DNA of 39,916 nucleotides from Candidatus Omnitrophica bacterium CG11_big_fil_rev_8_21_14_0_20_41_12. Its GTDB lineage: Bacteria; Omnitrophota; Gorgyraeia; Gygaellales; Profunditerraquicolaceae. The translations under genes and the position numbers were made by a program. Numbering within the stretch: the first letter of the stretch is position 1; the number at the start of each line of letters is the position of its first letter. The DNA lies in NCBI GenBank assembly GCA_002796135.1, contig PCWB01000006.1, positions 1 through 39,916 of the forward strand, read 5' to 3'. The notes beneath the pieces were generated by a model. The model searched no databases and was not told the origin of the DNA. It saw nothing but the letters and a program-made list of their open reading frames with translations. Of the stretch, positions 24,182 to 32,742 are shown piece after piece.

Positions 24182-25270
24182 ATGGCTGATTTAGCCAGAA
24201 GTTATTCGCATCGTAAATACGCATTAAGCATTATTGATTTAGCCTACAGCCTAACCCTGATCCTGATTTTTTTAGGATCAGGGTTTTCTTTGTCGCTGGA
24301 GTCTTGGGTGAACAATTTTGGACTGGTGAATTATCTGCGTTCTGCCCTATTCCTGTTAGTCGCTTTGTTGCTGTATTATTTATTGAGTTTACCGTTAAAT
24401 TTTTACTCCAGCTTCATTCTTGAGCATCGATTCAACTTGACTAAACAGAGAGTGTCGGCCTGGTGGATGGATCAGTTAAAATCCGCCGGGTTGGCGTATA
24501 TAATTTTATTAATACTGGTTTTATCTTTTTATTGGATCCTGGGAAATTTTAGCCGATGGTGGCTGGCAGCGTCTGTTTTCTGGATATTTTTTAGCGTGGT
24601 CTTAGCCAAATTAACTCCGGTTTTAATTATTCCTTTATTTTTTAAATATAAAAAAATCGATGATGAAATTCTGCGCCAGAAGATTTTTGATTTAGCGGCG
24701 AAGATGCGGATCAAGCTACTGGATGTTTTCCAAATAGATTTTAGCAAGAAAACGCTTAAGGCCAACGCTGCTTTTACCGGAATGGGTAAGACTAAACGTG
24801 TACTTTTGGCAGATACCTTAAAAGATAAGTATACTCATGATGAGATCGAGGTGATCCTGGCACATGAATTCGCGCATTATCGGCTTGGGCATATGTTGAA
24901 GCTGGTTATCGTAAACTCCCTGGTAATTTTAGCCACATTTTATTTGATCTTTAGGACTAGTTCCTATGTTTTAGGGATATTTAATCTAGATTATCTCACG
25001 AGATTGGCTAGTTTACCGCTGATTTTTCTGTATTTTATATTTTTTGGGATGATTACGCAGCCGCTTGAGGCATTCATCAGCCGTTGTTTTGAAAGACAAG
25101 CAGATAGCTTAGCGCTGAAAGTTACCGCAAATAAAACAGCATTTATCTCGTTGATGGAGAAGTTAGCTGCTCAAAATCTTGCTGATAGATCCCCTCATCC
25201 GGTCATCAAGTTTTTCTTTTTTACCCATCCACCGATTGATGAACGGATAGAGTTAGCTAAGGATAAATAA
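24182..25270 (+). CDS. M48-family membrane zinc metalloprotease (Ste24/CAAX protease-like)
   Basis: The product has several N-terminal membrane helices and the zinc motif H228-E-F-A-H232 with a downstream ERQADSLAL glutamate. It ends with THPPIDERI, the usual C-terminal signature of M48 peptidases. The helix layout is like Ste24/CAAX prenyl protease 1, and it probably cleaves or monitors membrane proteins. An upstream in-frame ATG at 24137 exists, but that extension is entirely repeat sequence, so ATG at 24182 is preferred; neither has a clear ribosome-binding site. The gene converges on lpxB and overlaps its 3' end by 14 bases, leaving no room for a terminator. Confidence 0.87.
   Translation: MADLARSYSHRKYALSIIDLAYSLTLILIFLGSGFSLSLESWVNNFGLVNYLRSALFLLVALLLYYLLSLPLNFYSSFILEHRFNLTKQRVSAWWMDQLKSAGLAYIILLILVLSFYWILGNFSRWWLAASVFWIFFSVVLAKLTPVLIIPLFFKYKKIDDEILRQKIFDLAAKMRIKLLDVFQIDFSKKTLKANAAFTGMGKTKRVLLADTLKDKYTHDEIEVILAHEFAHYRLGHMLKLVIVNSLVILATFYLIFRTSSYVLGIFNLDYLTRLASLPLIFLYFIFFGMITQPLEAFISRCFERQADSLALKVTANKTAFISLMEKLAAQNLADRSPHPVIKFFFFTHPPIDERIELAKDK
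24253..24285 (+). other. Terminator-like hairpin inside the M48 protease gene
   Basis: AACCCTGATCCT (24253-24264) pairs perfectly with AGGATCAGGGTT (24274-24285) around a nine-base T-rich loop. The right arm is followed by a T-rich stretch. It lies about 24 codons into the protease coding sequence, in the first membrane helix region. Confidence 0.65.
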
Positions 25271-26396
25271 AATCAAGAATAAGTTTTGCGGCCCGTCCTG
25301 CTGCACCGGCAGAGCCAAGGTCATCTTTTATGGTTTTCAGGCTTTGACTTAGGCAGTCAGCAGCAAGAGGTTCTTGCAGGAATTTTAGAATCGATGCGGA
25401 GATTTTCCTCGGGGTAGCTGCGAATTGAATAAATTCGGGAACGATCTTTTTGCCGGCTACGATGTTGACCATACCGATATAAGGAATTTTTATTTGCGGT
25501 CGGTAGAGTAGGTAGTTTAAGAGGTTAGTTTTGTAGATGATTACAAAAGGTTTTTGTGTAATTGCTGCTTCCAGAGTAGCTGTTCCTGAGCAGACCAGGC
25601 TTGCCTCGGCAATGCTCAGGCAGTCGTAGGTCCTGCCGTCAATAATCTTTATATCTAAAGAAAATTTTCTACGTTCATTTTGATAAATCTGAGTATCTAA
25701 GTTAGGGGATTTAGCGATAATAAATTGAGTTTGCGGGATTACTTGATTTATCAGATAAGCGGCTTTGAGCATTATTGGTAAGATCAGTTTCACCTCCTGC
25801 TTACGTGAACCGGGAAGCAGGGCAATGATCTTCTTTTCAGGAGAGATCCTGAAATTCTCTAAGAATTCCTGTTCCGGTAAGGAGGGTTTCACTAAATCCA
25901 ATAAAGGATGCCCGACGCAAGTTGATTGTATTCCATTTCTCCTGTAAAATTCCTCTTCGAATTTAAATAGTACAACCATCATTGAGATAAACTTTTTAAT
26001 ATAGTTTATCCGCCCTTTTCTTGAAGCCCAGACCTGCGGGCTGACATAATAGATGACTGGTATATCTTTATTGACTGCTTTTGCCAGGCGCAGGTTGAAA
26101 CCTGAAAAATCAACTAAGATTATGGCATCGGGTTTATCGGTATTAATTTTCTCTAAAATTATTTTTTTTAATTTGAGAAATTTAGGCAGTTTTTTCAAGA
26201 CATCAAAAAACCCCATCACTGAGAGTTCTTTAATATCATAAAAAATCTCGCATCCGGATTTGGCTAAGTTTTCTCCGCCAACCCCGGATATCTTTATGCC
26301 TGGATCAAGGTTTTTAATTACTTGGCTGAGATCTCCCGCCAAAAGATCTCCGGAAGGTTCGCCGCAGATAATGAATATTTTTCTTATTTGTGCCAT
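25257..26396 (-). CDS. lpxB: Lipid-A-disaccharide synthase
   Basis: The 379-residue glycosyltransferase (family GT19) joins UDP-2,3-diacylglucosamine and lipid X to make the lipid A disaccharide. It opens with IFIICGEPSGDLLAGDL and shows VDFSGFNLRLAK, YYVSPQVWASRKGR, LPGSRKQEV and SGTATLEAA, all conserved in LpxB. Length is normal. Its start overlaps the end of the oxidoreductase gene by 13 bases on the same strand, so the two form an operon. It indicates a lipopolysaccharide-bearing outer membrane. Confidence 0.96.
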   Translation of the reverse strand: MAQIRKIFIICGEPSGDLLAGDLSQVIKNLDPGIKISGVGGENLAKSGCEIFYDIKELSVMGFFDVLKKLPKFLKLKKIILEKINTDKPDAIILVDFSGFNLRLAKAVNKDIPVIYYVSPQVWASRKGRINYIKKFISMMVVLFKFEEEFYRRNGIQSTCVGHPLLDLVKPSLPEQEFLENFRISPEKKIIALLPGSRKQEVKLILPIMLKAAYLINQVIPQTQFIIAKSPNLDTQIYQNERRKFSLDIKIIDGRTYDCLSIAEASLVCSGTATLEAAITQKPFVIIYKTNLLNYLLYRPQIKIPYIGMVNIVAGKKIVPEFIQFAATPRKISASILKFLQEPLAADCLSQSLKTIKDDLGSAGAAGRAAKLILDFIYP

Positions 26397-27301
26397 ATTT
26401 GGTTTTGAATTTGCAGGGCAACTGCCAGAGCTTCCCGGGCGACCTCTCCGGATACAAGAGGAGTAGTTTTATTAGTCACACAGGAGATGAATGATTCTAA
26501 TTCCCTCTGTAGGGGCTGCTCTTTTTCGATGGGCAGTTTTTCTTTAGTTATCTTTTGGTCAATTTTCCGGTAAACTGATGCTTCGGCATTTTTATAATCT
26601 AAAGATATGTAGGTATTTTCCTGAAAGATGCGGATTTTACGCATTACTTCATCCGATATGCGCGAGGCAGTAAGGTTAGCTACGCAGCCGTTTTTAAAGG
26701 TCAAGCGGGCATTGGCAATATCTTCAAATTTAGTCAGGACGTTTATTCCTACAGAGTCAATTTTTTCCAGCGGAGAATTCACCAGACCCAAAACAATATC
26801 AATATCATGAATCATAATATCCAGCACAGCTCCTACATCAAGGGAGCGATTGGGAAAATTCGAGAGGCGGTGGCATTCGATGAATTTAGGTACTGTAATA
26901 ATTTTAAGAGTAGCTGCGAATGCAGAGTTAAATCTTTCGATGTGGCCGACCTGCAGAATAAGCTTATTTTTATGAGCCAGATCAATTAGGTCATCGGCTT
27001 CTTTTAGGGTGAGGGTAAAAGGTTTTTCAACCAGGGTATGGATGCTCGCCTTAAGAAATTCTGCGGCGATATTATGATGCAAGACGGTTGGTACGGCAAT
27101 ACTGACTGCATCAGCTTTGCCAAAAAGTTCTTGATGGTCAGTATACCCGGGTACCCGAAGATGACTAGAGACGCGCTTTAAATTATTCGGATTAGTGTCG
27201 CATACGCCGACTAGCTGGCAATTCCGGCTTTCCTTATATATTTTGGCATGGATACTGCCCAAATGCCCTACCCCGATTACTGCCACTTTCAATTTATTCA
27301 T
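26384..27301 (-). CDS. Gfo/Idh/MocA-family NAD(P)-dependent oxidoreductase
   Basis: The 305-residue protein begins MNKLKVAVIGVGHLGSIHA, a clear nucleotide-binding fold, and has the family signature VEKPFTLTLKEADDL with a substrate-binding C-terminal half (GAVLDIMIHDIDIVLGL). Members oxidise or reduce sugars, often UDP-sugars. Next to lpxB, and in a lineage-type lipid A cluster, it may act on a UDP-amino sugar used for lipid A or LPS. The frame remains open upstream to 27415, but that extension is not family-like, so ATG at 27301 is chosen. Confidence 0.85.
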   Translation of the reverse strand: MNKLKVAVIGVGHLGSIHAKIYKESRNCQLVGVCDTNPNNLKRVSSHLRVPGYTDHQELFGKADAVSIAVPTVLHHNIAAEFLKASIHTLVEKPFTLTLKEADDLIDLAHKNKLILQVGHIERFNSAFAATLKIITVPKFIECHRLSNFPNRSLDVGAVLDIMIHDIDIVLGLVNSPLEKIDSVGINVLTKFEDIANARLTFKNGCVANLTASRISDEVMRKIRIFQENTYISLDYKNAEASVYRKIDQKITKEKLPIEKEQPLQRELESFISCVTNKTTPLVSGEVAREALAVALQIQNQIWHK

Positions 27302-27416
27302 TCCATAATCATAGCAAAGTGCACATCTGGTTGCAATTAATATTTTCTTAACGCGTTTGGCTTGTCTGTGTTTTCTCGGGAATGCTAGTTTTTCCTCTGT
27401 GGCTGGGGTAAACATT

Positions 27417-27463
27417 ACACCCGGCGCCTAATGGAATTGCGCCGGTGTTACGTTCGTACGTAA
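27417..27463. repeat. Dispersed two-hairpin repeat, copy B
   Basis: ACACCCGGCGC pairs, with one bulged base, with GCGCCGGTGT around CTAATGGAATT. It is followed by TTACG (27448-27452) / CGTAA (27459-27463) closing a TTCGTA loop. It lies in the 220-base gap between the divergent oxidoreductase and msbA genes; apart from this repeat and the msbA promoter that gap shows nothing else. Confidence 0.7.
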
Positions 27464-27472
27464 TAAAAAGGT

Positions 27473-27500
27473 TTGCCAGCCTCAAATTATGTGTTAAAAT
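27473..27500 (+). promoter_or_regulatory. msbA: Promoter of msbA
   Basis: TTGCCA (27473-27478) and TAAAAT (27495-27500) are 16 bases apart. Transcription would begin near 27507, with AGGAA at 27516-27520 serving as the ribosome-binding site for ATG at 27525. Confidence 0.6.
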
Positions 27501-27524
27501 AAACATTCCAAAGAAAGGAAATTG

Positions 27525-29315
27525 ATGCGGGATTACCTGAAATTACTAAAATTTGTCGGGCCTTATAAAGGGCTTTTTATTATCGCCATCGTCTGCATGG
27601 GGTTTTCTGCCATCTTTGACGGGGTGTCTTTGGCAATGATGGTGCCTCTGGCAGATAAGGTCTTGACGAATAAAAAGATCATTGTCCCCACTAAATTGCC
27701 GGATTTCTTGGCCGGTTTTGTGGATAAGATCAATAATACCCCTCCGGATGTTCTGCTTAACTATATGGTTTTTGCGGTTCTTCTGCTTTTTCTCTTAAAA
27801 GGGATATTTGGTTTCTTCCAAAGCTATTTTATGTCAGATATCGGCCAGTGCGTAGTCAGGGATATTAAGTCTAAGCTTTACGCCAAGATCCAGTCGTTAT
27901 CACTTAGTTATTTTACACATAAGCGCGGCGGCGAGCTGATGTCGAGGATTACCAATGACGTTAAGATCGTGGAAAACGCCGTATCTTACGGTTCAACTGA
28001 TCTGATTTATCAAAGCTTACAGATCGCTATCTTTGCCACAGTGATTTTTTTTATCTACTTTAAGATGGCCCTGATCGCATTCGTATTTTTACCTTTAATA
28101 ACTTTACCGATTGTAAAAGTTGGTAAAGCTTTGAGAAAGCTCTCTAAGCGTTCTCAGGAAAAAATCGCCGACACTAATTCCCTGCTTTATGAGACGATCA
28201 TGGGCGCTAGGATCGTTAAGGCTTTTAATATGGAGGAGCATGAGGTTAATAAATTTAATAAAGTGAATTCGGATTATTATAAAATCTCCATGAAATCAAT
28301 CAAGCGTACCCTGTTGCTTAATCCTTCTACTGAATTCTTAGGTGTAATAGCTGGAGTTCTTGTTTTCTTTTGGGGCGGCCGCGAGGTTATTGCCGGGAGA
28401 TTGTCCTTTGGCGTGTTCGGGCTTTTCCTGGGTTCTTTATTATCTTTGATCCGGCCATTTAAAAAATTAAGCCAGGTTAATGCTTTGAATCAACAGGCCA
28501 TGGCAGCCAGTGAGCGCATACATGAAGTACTGGAAACAAAATCCAGCGTAGAAGAGGCTATAGAACCAAAGGTTTTGAGGGGTTTCAAGAAAAATATCAA
28601 GTTTAGCGATATTTGGTTTAGTTATGCCGACAATCAGATTTTAAAAGAAATTAACTTAGATATAGAATATGGCCAGATGTTGGCAATTGTCGGCCCTAGT
28701 GGTTCAGGGAAAAGTACTTTAGTGGATTTGATTCCGCGATTTTATGATCCACAAAAAGGAAACATATCTATTGACGGAGTTAATATCCGTGAATTTAGCT
28801 TGAAATCGTTACGCGATCAAATCGGTATTGTTAATCAGGAAACTATGCTTTTTAATGATACGGTTCGCGCCAATATCGCTTATGGACGGCCGAGCGCTTC
28901 TTTAGGCGAAATTGAAGAAGTAGCTAAAAAAGCCCATGCCCATGATTTTATACTTAACTGCCCGCAAGGCTATGATACGGTTATCGGTGATAGAGGGGTA
29001 AAAATCTCAGGAGGAGAGCGTCAGCGTATTGCGATTGCCCGCGCCCTTTTGAAGAACGCTCCGATATTAATCTTGGATGAGGCTACCTCGCAGTTAGATT
29101 CTACTTCTGAGCGTATAGTTCAGGAGGCCTTGGATCAGTTAGTTTACGGAAGAACGGTATTTATGATCGCGCACCGGCTTTCCACAGTAAGAAATGCCAA
29201 CAGGATTGTAGTCATAGATAAAGGGATGATTGTCGAGCAGGGCACGCATAGCCAACTGCTAGAAAAGGGTGGTTTATACAAGCGGTTATATGAGGCCCAA
29301 GAGCTACAAAAATAG
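27525..29315 (+). CDS. msbA: MsbA-type lipid A exporting ABC transporter
   Basis: The 596-residue half-transporter has an N-terminal membrane domain of about six helices (residues 1-330) and a C-terminal ATPase. The ATPase shows Walker A GPSGSGKSTLVD, the signature SGGERQRIAIARAL and Walker B ILILDEATSQLD, then the AHRLSTV switch histidine. As a homodimer such proteins flip lipid A core or other lipids across the inner membrane. Its place beside lpxB and the sugar oxidoreductase favours MsbA over a drug exporter. The ATG at 27525 is preferred to the TTG at 27522. Confidence 0.88.
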   Translation: MRDYLKLLKFVGPYKGLFIIAIVCMGFSAIFDGVSLAMMVPLADKVLTNKKIIVPTKLPDFLAGFVDKINNTPPDVLLNYMVFAVLLLFLLKGIFGFFQSYFMSDIGQCVVRDIKSKLYAKIQSLSLSYFTHKRGGELMSRITNDVKIVENAVSYGSTDLIYQSLQIAIFATVIFFIYFKMALIAFVFLPLITLPIVKVGKALRKLSKRSQEKIADTNSLLYETIMGARIVKAFNMEEHEVNKFNKVNSDYYKISMKSIKRTLLLNPSTEFLGVIAGVLVFFWGGREVIAGRLSFGVFGLFLGSLLSLIRPFKKLSQVNALNQQAMAASERIHEVLETKSSVEEAIEPKVLRGFKKNIKFSDIWFSYADNQILKEINLDIEYGQMLAIVGPSGSGKSTLVDLIPRFYDPQKGNISIDGVNIREFSLKSLRDQIGIVNQETMLFNDTVRANIAYGRPSASLGEIEEVAKKAHAHDFILNCPQGYDTVIGDRGVKISGGERQRIAIARALLKNAPILILDEATSQLDSTSERIVQEALDQLVYGRTVFMIAHRLSTVRNANRIVVIDKGMIVEQGTHSQLLEKGGLYKRLYEAQELQK

Positions 29316-29343
29316 TTGCAAATAAGTAAAATTTTGCTATAAT
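29316..29343 (+). promoter_or_regulatory. Promoter of the rpsB-tsf-pyrH-frr operon
   Basis: TTGCAA (29316-29321) and a perfect TATAAT (29338-29343) are 16 bases apart, starting at the msbA stop codon. The transcript would have a leader of about 105 bases. In it AGCTTA and TAAGCT form a small hairpin, and ACCCG (about 29345) can pair with CGGGT (about 29392). Such a leader could mediate feedback by protein S2, but no known leader family was recognised. Confidence 0.7.
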
Positions 29344-29455
29344 TACCCGATTAACTTCCTACCCTAACATCCAGCTTATTTTAAGCTCCGGGTGCTTTGC
29401 TTTCTGCAATGGGCAAGGAATACATATTAACCGATAAAGAAGGGGGAGTAAAAAC

Positions 29456-30349
29456 GTGCCATCAGAATTAATTAAGCAACTTTTAGAAGCGGGTGTACAT
29501 TTCGGACATCAGACTAAACGCTGGAATCCGAAGATGAAAAAATTTATTTTTGGTTCTCGAAGCGGTATTTACATTATCGATCTGGAAAAGACCGAAGAAT
29601 GTATTAACGCTGCCCGGGATTTTTTAAATGAGATAACCGCAAAAGGTGAATTTGTGCTTTTTGTAGGAACAAAAAAACAGGCTCAGGATGTAATTAAGCA
29701 GGAGGCTATCCGCAGCGGGATGTATTATGTTACTGAGCGTTGGCCGGGAGGAATGCTCACAAATTTCGCTACCATTAAGAAGAGTATTAATCGCCTCAAA
29801 GATATTGAAAAGATGCGCACAGATGGGACATTCGAGAAATTGACTAAAAAAGAGGTCGCGCTTTTAGAAAAAGAGCTGGTTAAGCTGAATAAGAATTTTT
29901 CAGGAATTGTCCCGATGGAGCGGATGCCTAAGGCAGTATTTGTTGTGGATACTAAAAAAGAAGATACAGCAGTGCGTGAGGCGCGCCGGCTGAATATTCC
30001 GATCATCGGATTAATTGATACTAATTCTAATCCGTCTTTGGTAGATTATCCTATCCCCGGAAATGATGATGCTACTAAATCGATTCGCACGGTTGCCTCA
30101 ATTATCGCCGATACGATTATCGAAGGAAGGAAAAAATTCTTGTCTTATCTTACTCAAGAAGGAGTTAAGGTGGAAGAGGCTTCCCCAGATATAATACCTG
30201 AAGTGCTTCCGGAAGAGGAGCTTAAGATTAAAGAGATTGAAGAGATTGTTGAAGAAAGCCAGCCGCTTACTGATGATAGTGTAACGGGGAAAAAGGCGCA
30301 TTTAAAATCAGCGGCGGAAATTAAACCAAAATTAAGAAAAAAGGGGTAG
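29456..30349 (+). CDS. rpsB: 30S ribosomal protein uS2
   Basis: The 297-residue protein begins [33 protein letters not shown], diagnostic for uS2, and contains the [22 protein letters not shown] segment. It starts with GTG after a GGGGGAG ribosome-binding site (29442-29448). The C-terminal 65 residues extend beyond the usual core and are rich in glutamate, then lysine. It heads the canonical rpsB-tsf-pyrH-frr cluster. Confidence 0.97.
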   Translation: MPSELIKQLLEAGVHFGHQTKRWNPKMKKFIFGSRSGIYIIDLEKTEECINAARDFLNEITAKGEFVLFVGTKKQAQDVIKQEAIRSGMYYVTERWPGGMLTNFATIKKSINRLKDIEKMRTDGTFEKLTKKEVALLEKELVKLNKNFSGIVPMERMPKAVFVVDTKKEDTAVREARRLNIPIIGLIDTNSNPSLVDYPIPGNDDATKSIRTVASIIADTIIEGRKKFLSYLTQEGVKVEEASPDIIPEVLPEEELKIKEIEEIVEESQPLTDDSVTGKKAHLKSAAEIKPKLRKKG

Positions 30350-30356
30350 TCTTAAA

Positions 30357-30881
30357 ATGAAAAGTTCAGTTAATGCAATTAAAGAATTAAGAGAGCTGAC
30401 CTGCTCAAGCGTTGGGCATTGTAAAAAAGCTTTAGAGGATGCTAAGGGAGATATAAAACAGGCGGCGATATTATTACGTAAACAAGGGTTAGAGATTGCT
30501 GCTAAGAAGCAGAGTCGTGCGGCTAAAGAAGGTCGTGTCGATTGCTATATACATCATGGTAATAAGATCGGAGTTTTATTAGAGATTAACTGTGAGTCGG
30601 ATTTTGTGGCCAGAAATGACGAGTTCATTAAATTCACCAAGGATCTGGCGATGCATATTGCCGCGACCAGCCCGGAGTATATCAAAAAAGAAGATGTTCC
30701 GGAGGAGCTCTTAAAGCATGAAAAAAGTAAAGAAGATTACTATAAGACGAATTGTTTATTAGAGCAGGTTTTTGTAAAAGACCCCAGTTTAACGATTAAA
30801 GATTATTTAGGAAGTATCGTAGCAAAAATCGGCGAAAATGTGGTTATCCGCAGGTTTACCCGCTACAAAATCGGCGAATAA
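30357..30881 (+). CDS. tsf: Elongation factor Ts (short form)
   Basis: EF-Ts recycles EF-Tu by releasing GDP. The N-terminal domain (IKELRELTCSSVGHCKKALEDAKGDIKQAAILLRKQG) and the CESDFVARNDEF motif are intact. At 174 residues it is one of the short EF-Ts forms, lacking much of the second core subdomain found in the 283-residue E. coli protein. It lies between rpsB and pyrH, with the pyrH start immediately after its stop. Confidence 0.95.
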   Translation: MKSSVNAIKELRELTCSSVGHCKKALEDAKGDIKQAAILLRKQGLEIAAKKQSRAAKEGRVDCYIHHGNKIGVLLEINCESDFVARNDEFIKFTKDLAMHIAATSPEYIKKEDVPEELLKHEKSKEDYYKTNCLLEQVFVKDPSLTIKDYLGSIVAKIGENVVIRRFTRYKIGE

Positions 30882-31604
30882 ATGGCCAAATCGGTTTATA
30901 AAAGAATCGTCCTTAAAATAAGCGGGGAAGCGCTTCAAGGGAATAAGACCCACGGTATAGACCCGCAGGTGCTGCTTACGATATCTCGGCAGATTAAAGA
31001 GATCAGGGATCTGGCGGTGGATGTGGCGGTTGTTTTGGGTGCAGGTAATATTTGGCGGGGTCAGGAAAATACCGCTTGTCGCGGTCTGGATATGGATCGC
31101 TCCGTTGCAGATTATATGGGAATGTTGGCTACGGTAATCAACGGTCTTTCTTTACAGGATGTATTGGAGAAAACCGGCGTCCCAACTCGCGTGATGACGG
31201 CAATTGAAATGCAAAAGATAGCTGAGCCCTACATCAAGAGAAGAGCAATACGACATTTAGAAAAAGGAAGAGTGGTAATTTTTGTCGCCGGTACGGGCAA
31301 TCCTTATTTTACTACTGACACTGCGGCCGCGCTTCGCGCGATGGAGATCAATGCCGATGCGATTTTAAAAGCTACTAAAGTTGATGGAGTATATTCGGCT
31401 GATCCGATGAAGGTAAAAGATGCTAAAAAATTCAGCCACTTGAAATATATTGATGTGCTTAAAAAAGGATTAAAAGTAATGGATGCAACGGCAGTCAGCT
31501 TATGCATGGATAACAAATTGCCCATTGTTGTTTTTAACCTTAATCGTTTGGGTAATATTAAGCGTGTAGTTTTAGGTGAAAATATTGGTACAGTCGTCAG
31601 CTAG
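30882..31604 (+). CDS. pyrH: Uridylate kinase
   Basis: The 240-residue enzyme phosphorylates UMP to UDP. Conserved parts include [27 protein letters not shown], the [17 protein letters not shown] nucleotide site and [10 protein letters not shown]. Length is normal. It directly follows tsf without a gap. Confidence 0.97.
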   Translation: MAKSVYKRIVLKISGEALQGNKTHGIDPQVLLTISRQIKEIRDLAVDVAVVLGAGNIWRGQENTACRGLDMDRSVADYMGMLATVINGLSLQDVLEKTGVPTRVMTAIEMQKIAEPYIKRRAIRHLEKGRVVIFVAGTGNPYFTTDTAAALRAMEINADAILKATKVDGVYSADPMKVKDAKKFSHLKYIDVLKKGLKVMDATAVSLCMDNKLPIVVFNLNRLGNIKRVVLGENIGTVVS

Positions 31605-31620
31605 TTGGAGGTAACTAAGT

Positions 31621-32181
31621 ATGGCTATTAAAGAGGTATTGTTTAATACGGAAGAAAAGATGAAAAAATCTTATGAGTCGATGAACCGTCAGTTCCACGA
31701 GGTCAGGACCGGTAGGGCATCTCCGAGTTTGGTTGAAGGCCTGCACATTGATTATTACGGGACTCCGACTATGCTCAAGCAGCTGGCGGCAATATCTGCT
31801 CCGGATGCACATTTAATTGTTATTCAGCCTTGGGATGTTTCGGTTATTGTTGAGATTGAAAAAACAATCCTGAAATCTAATCTTGGGGTTAATCCTTCAA
31901 ATGACGGTAAAATTATCAGGATTGCTGTTCCGCAACTATCCAAAGAAAGACGACAGGAGATGGCTAAGCTTGTCCATAAAATGTCTGAAGATGGCCGAGT
32001 TTCAATGCGCACGATCAGAAGGGATGCTAAAGAGGCCATGGAAAAAATGGAAAAGGATAAAATCGTCTCCGAAGATGCAAAATTCCGCGGAGTGGATGAA
32101 TTACAAAAAATAGTCGATAAATATATTGCTAAGATTGACGAGCTCTTAAAGAGCAAAGAAAAAGAAATTTTGGAATTTTAG
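31621..32181 (+). CDS. frr: Ribosome recycling factor
   Basis: The 186-residue factor splits post-termination ribosomes together with EF-G. Signature stretches are EVRTGRASPSLVEGLHIDYYG, PWD, and VPQLSKERRQEMAKLVHKMSEDGRVSMRTIRRDA. A GGAGG ribosome-binding site lies just upstream. It closes the rpsB operon. Confidence 0.97.
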   Translation: MAIKEVLFNTEEKMKKSYESMNRQFHEVRTGRASPSLVEGLHIDYYGTPTMLKQLAAISAPDAHLIVIQPWDVSVIVEIEKTILKSNLGVNPSNDGKIIRIAVPQLSKERRQEMAKLVHKMSEDGRVSMRTIRRDAKEAMEKMEKDKIVSEDAKFRGVDELQKIVDKYIAKIDELLKSKEKEILEF

Positions 32182-32183
32182 GT

Positions 32184-32220
32184 TCCTTCGTTCGCCACAA
32201 AGCTTTGGCGGACTCAGGAT
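32184..32220. repeat. Dispersed hairpin repeat, CCTTCG...CTCAGGAT type, copy 1
   Basis: TCCTTC is followed by GTTCGCCA pairing with TGGCGGAC, then TCAGGAT. The flanking TCCT and AGGA extend the pairing. A second copy with the same plan but different loop lies at 39774-39812. It sits just after frr, where it could also serve as a 3' end hairpin. Confidence 0.65.
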
Positions 32221-32253
32221 AATTTCGAGTCAAGATGGTAGGGAAATTAATTT

Positions 32254-32326
32254 GGGCCTCTAGCTCATCCGGTAGAGCACCACACTTTTAATGTGGTTGT
32301 GCCGCGTTCGAGTCGCGGGAGGCTCA
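32254..32326 (+). tRNA. tRNA-Lys (anticodon TTT)
   Basis: The acceptor GGGCCTC pairs with GAGGCTC. The D arm is GCTC/GAGC, and the anticodon stem CCACA/TGTGG holds the loop CTTTTAA with TTT at 32287-32289. The T arm is CCGCG/CGCGG with loop TTCGAGT. CCA is not encoded. The last 17 bases and the bases after them recur 118 bases downstream. Confidence 0.95.
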
Positions 32327-32452
32327 ATAAATTTGATTCCGCGACGAGGTGGAAGCGTTCTTGAGCCGCCATTACGTTAGTAATGGCGGCGAAACCCCGC
32401 CTGAGATACTGTAAAGTTAGAGCGGGGGAGTCGCGGGAGGCTCAATAAATTT
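32310..32452. mobile_element. tRNA-Lys 3' end duplication flanking a small hairpin-rich insert
   Basis: A 25-base exact direct repeat occurs at 32310-32334 (the tRNA-Lys 3' end) and at 32428-32452. The 93 bases between contain an 11-base perfect stem GCCGCCATTAC (32365-32375) / GTAATGGCGGC (32380-32390) with loop GTTA, and CCCCGC (32395-32400) / GCGGGG (32422-32427). Duplication of a tRNA 3' end is the mark of integrase-mediated insertion, so this may be an excision scar or a tiny mobile element. Confidence 0.6.
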
Positions 32453-32477
32453 TGTTTTAGAGGGCAAGGGGATTAAA

Positions 32478-32559
32478 GGGCGGGTGGCGAAATTGGAAGA
32501 CGCGATAGCCTTAGGAGCTATTGGGGCAACCCTTGGAGGTTCAAATCCTCTTCCGCCCA
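32478..32559 (+). tRNA. tRNA-Leu (anticodon TAG)
   Basis: The acceptor GGGCGGG pairs with TCCGCCC with one G-U pair. The anticodon stem ATAGC/GCTAT encloses CTTAGGA with anticodon TAG at 32512-32514. A short variable arm (TGGGGCAACCCTTG region) and the T loop TTCAAAT follow. CCA is not encoded. Confidence 0.95.
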
Positions 32560-32582
32560 AAAAAAGAGATAACTTGCAGCAT

Positions 32583-32622
32583 CCCGTGCTTAATGGAGTT
32601 GCGCGGGTGCGCACTAGGTAGT

Positions 32623-32625
<3 letters not shown>
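32583..32625. repeat. Dispersed two-hairpin repeat, copy C, overlapping the tRNA-Gly 5' end
   Basis: CCCGTGC and GCGCGGG flank TTAATGGAGTT. They are followed by CGCACTA (32610-32616) / TAGTGCG (32619-32625). The last three bases of the second hairpin are the first bases of tRNA-Gly, so the repeat abuts a tRNA processing site. Confidence 0.7.
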
Positions 32626-32696
<71 letters not shown>

Positions 32697-32742
32697 TTAA
32701 TTTGTTCTATTAATGATAGGCTCATCTAAAAAGGAGAAATAA

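Noticed and set aside
27302-27415. N-terminal extension of the Gfo/Idh/MocA oxidoreductase
   Set aside because: The frame is open, but the added 38 residues are unlike the family, whose members start close to the VAVIGVGHLG nucleotide fold. ATG at 27301 fits better.
32335-32427. A further tRNA gene between tRNA-Lys and tRNA-Leu
   Set aside because: Only the T-arm and acceptor 3' portion is repeated; there is no anticodon arm or matching 5' acceptor strand.
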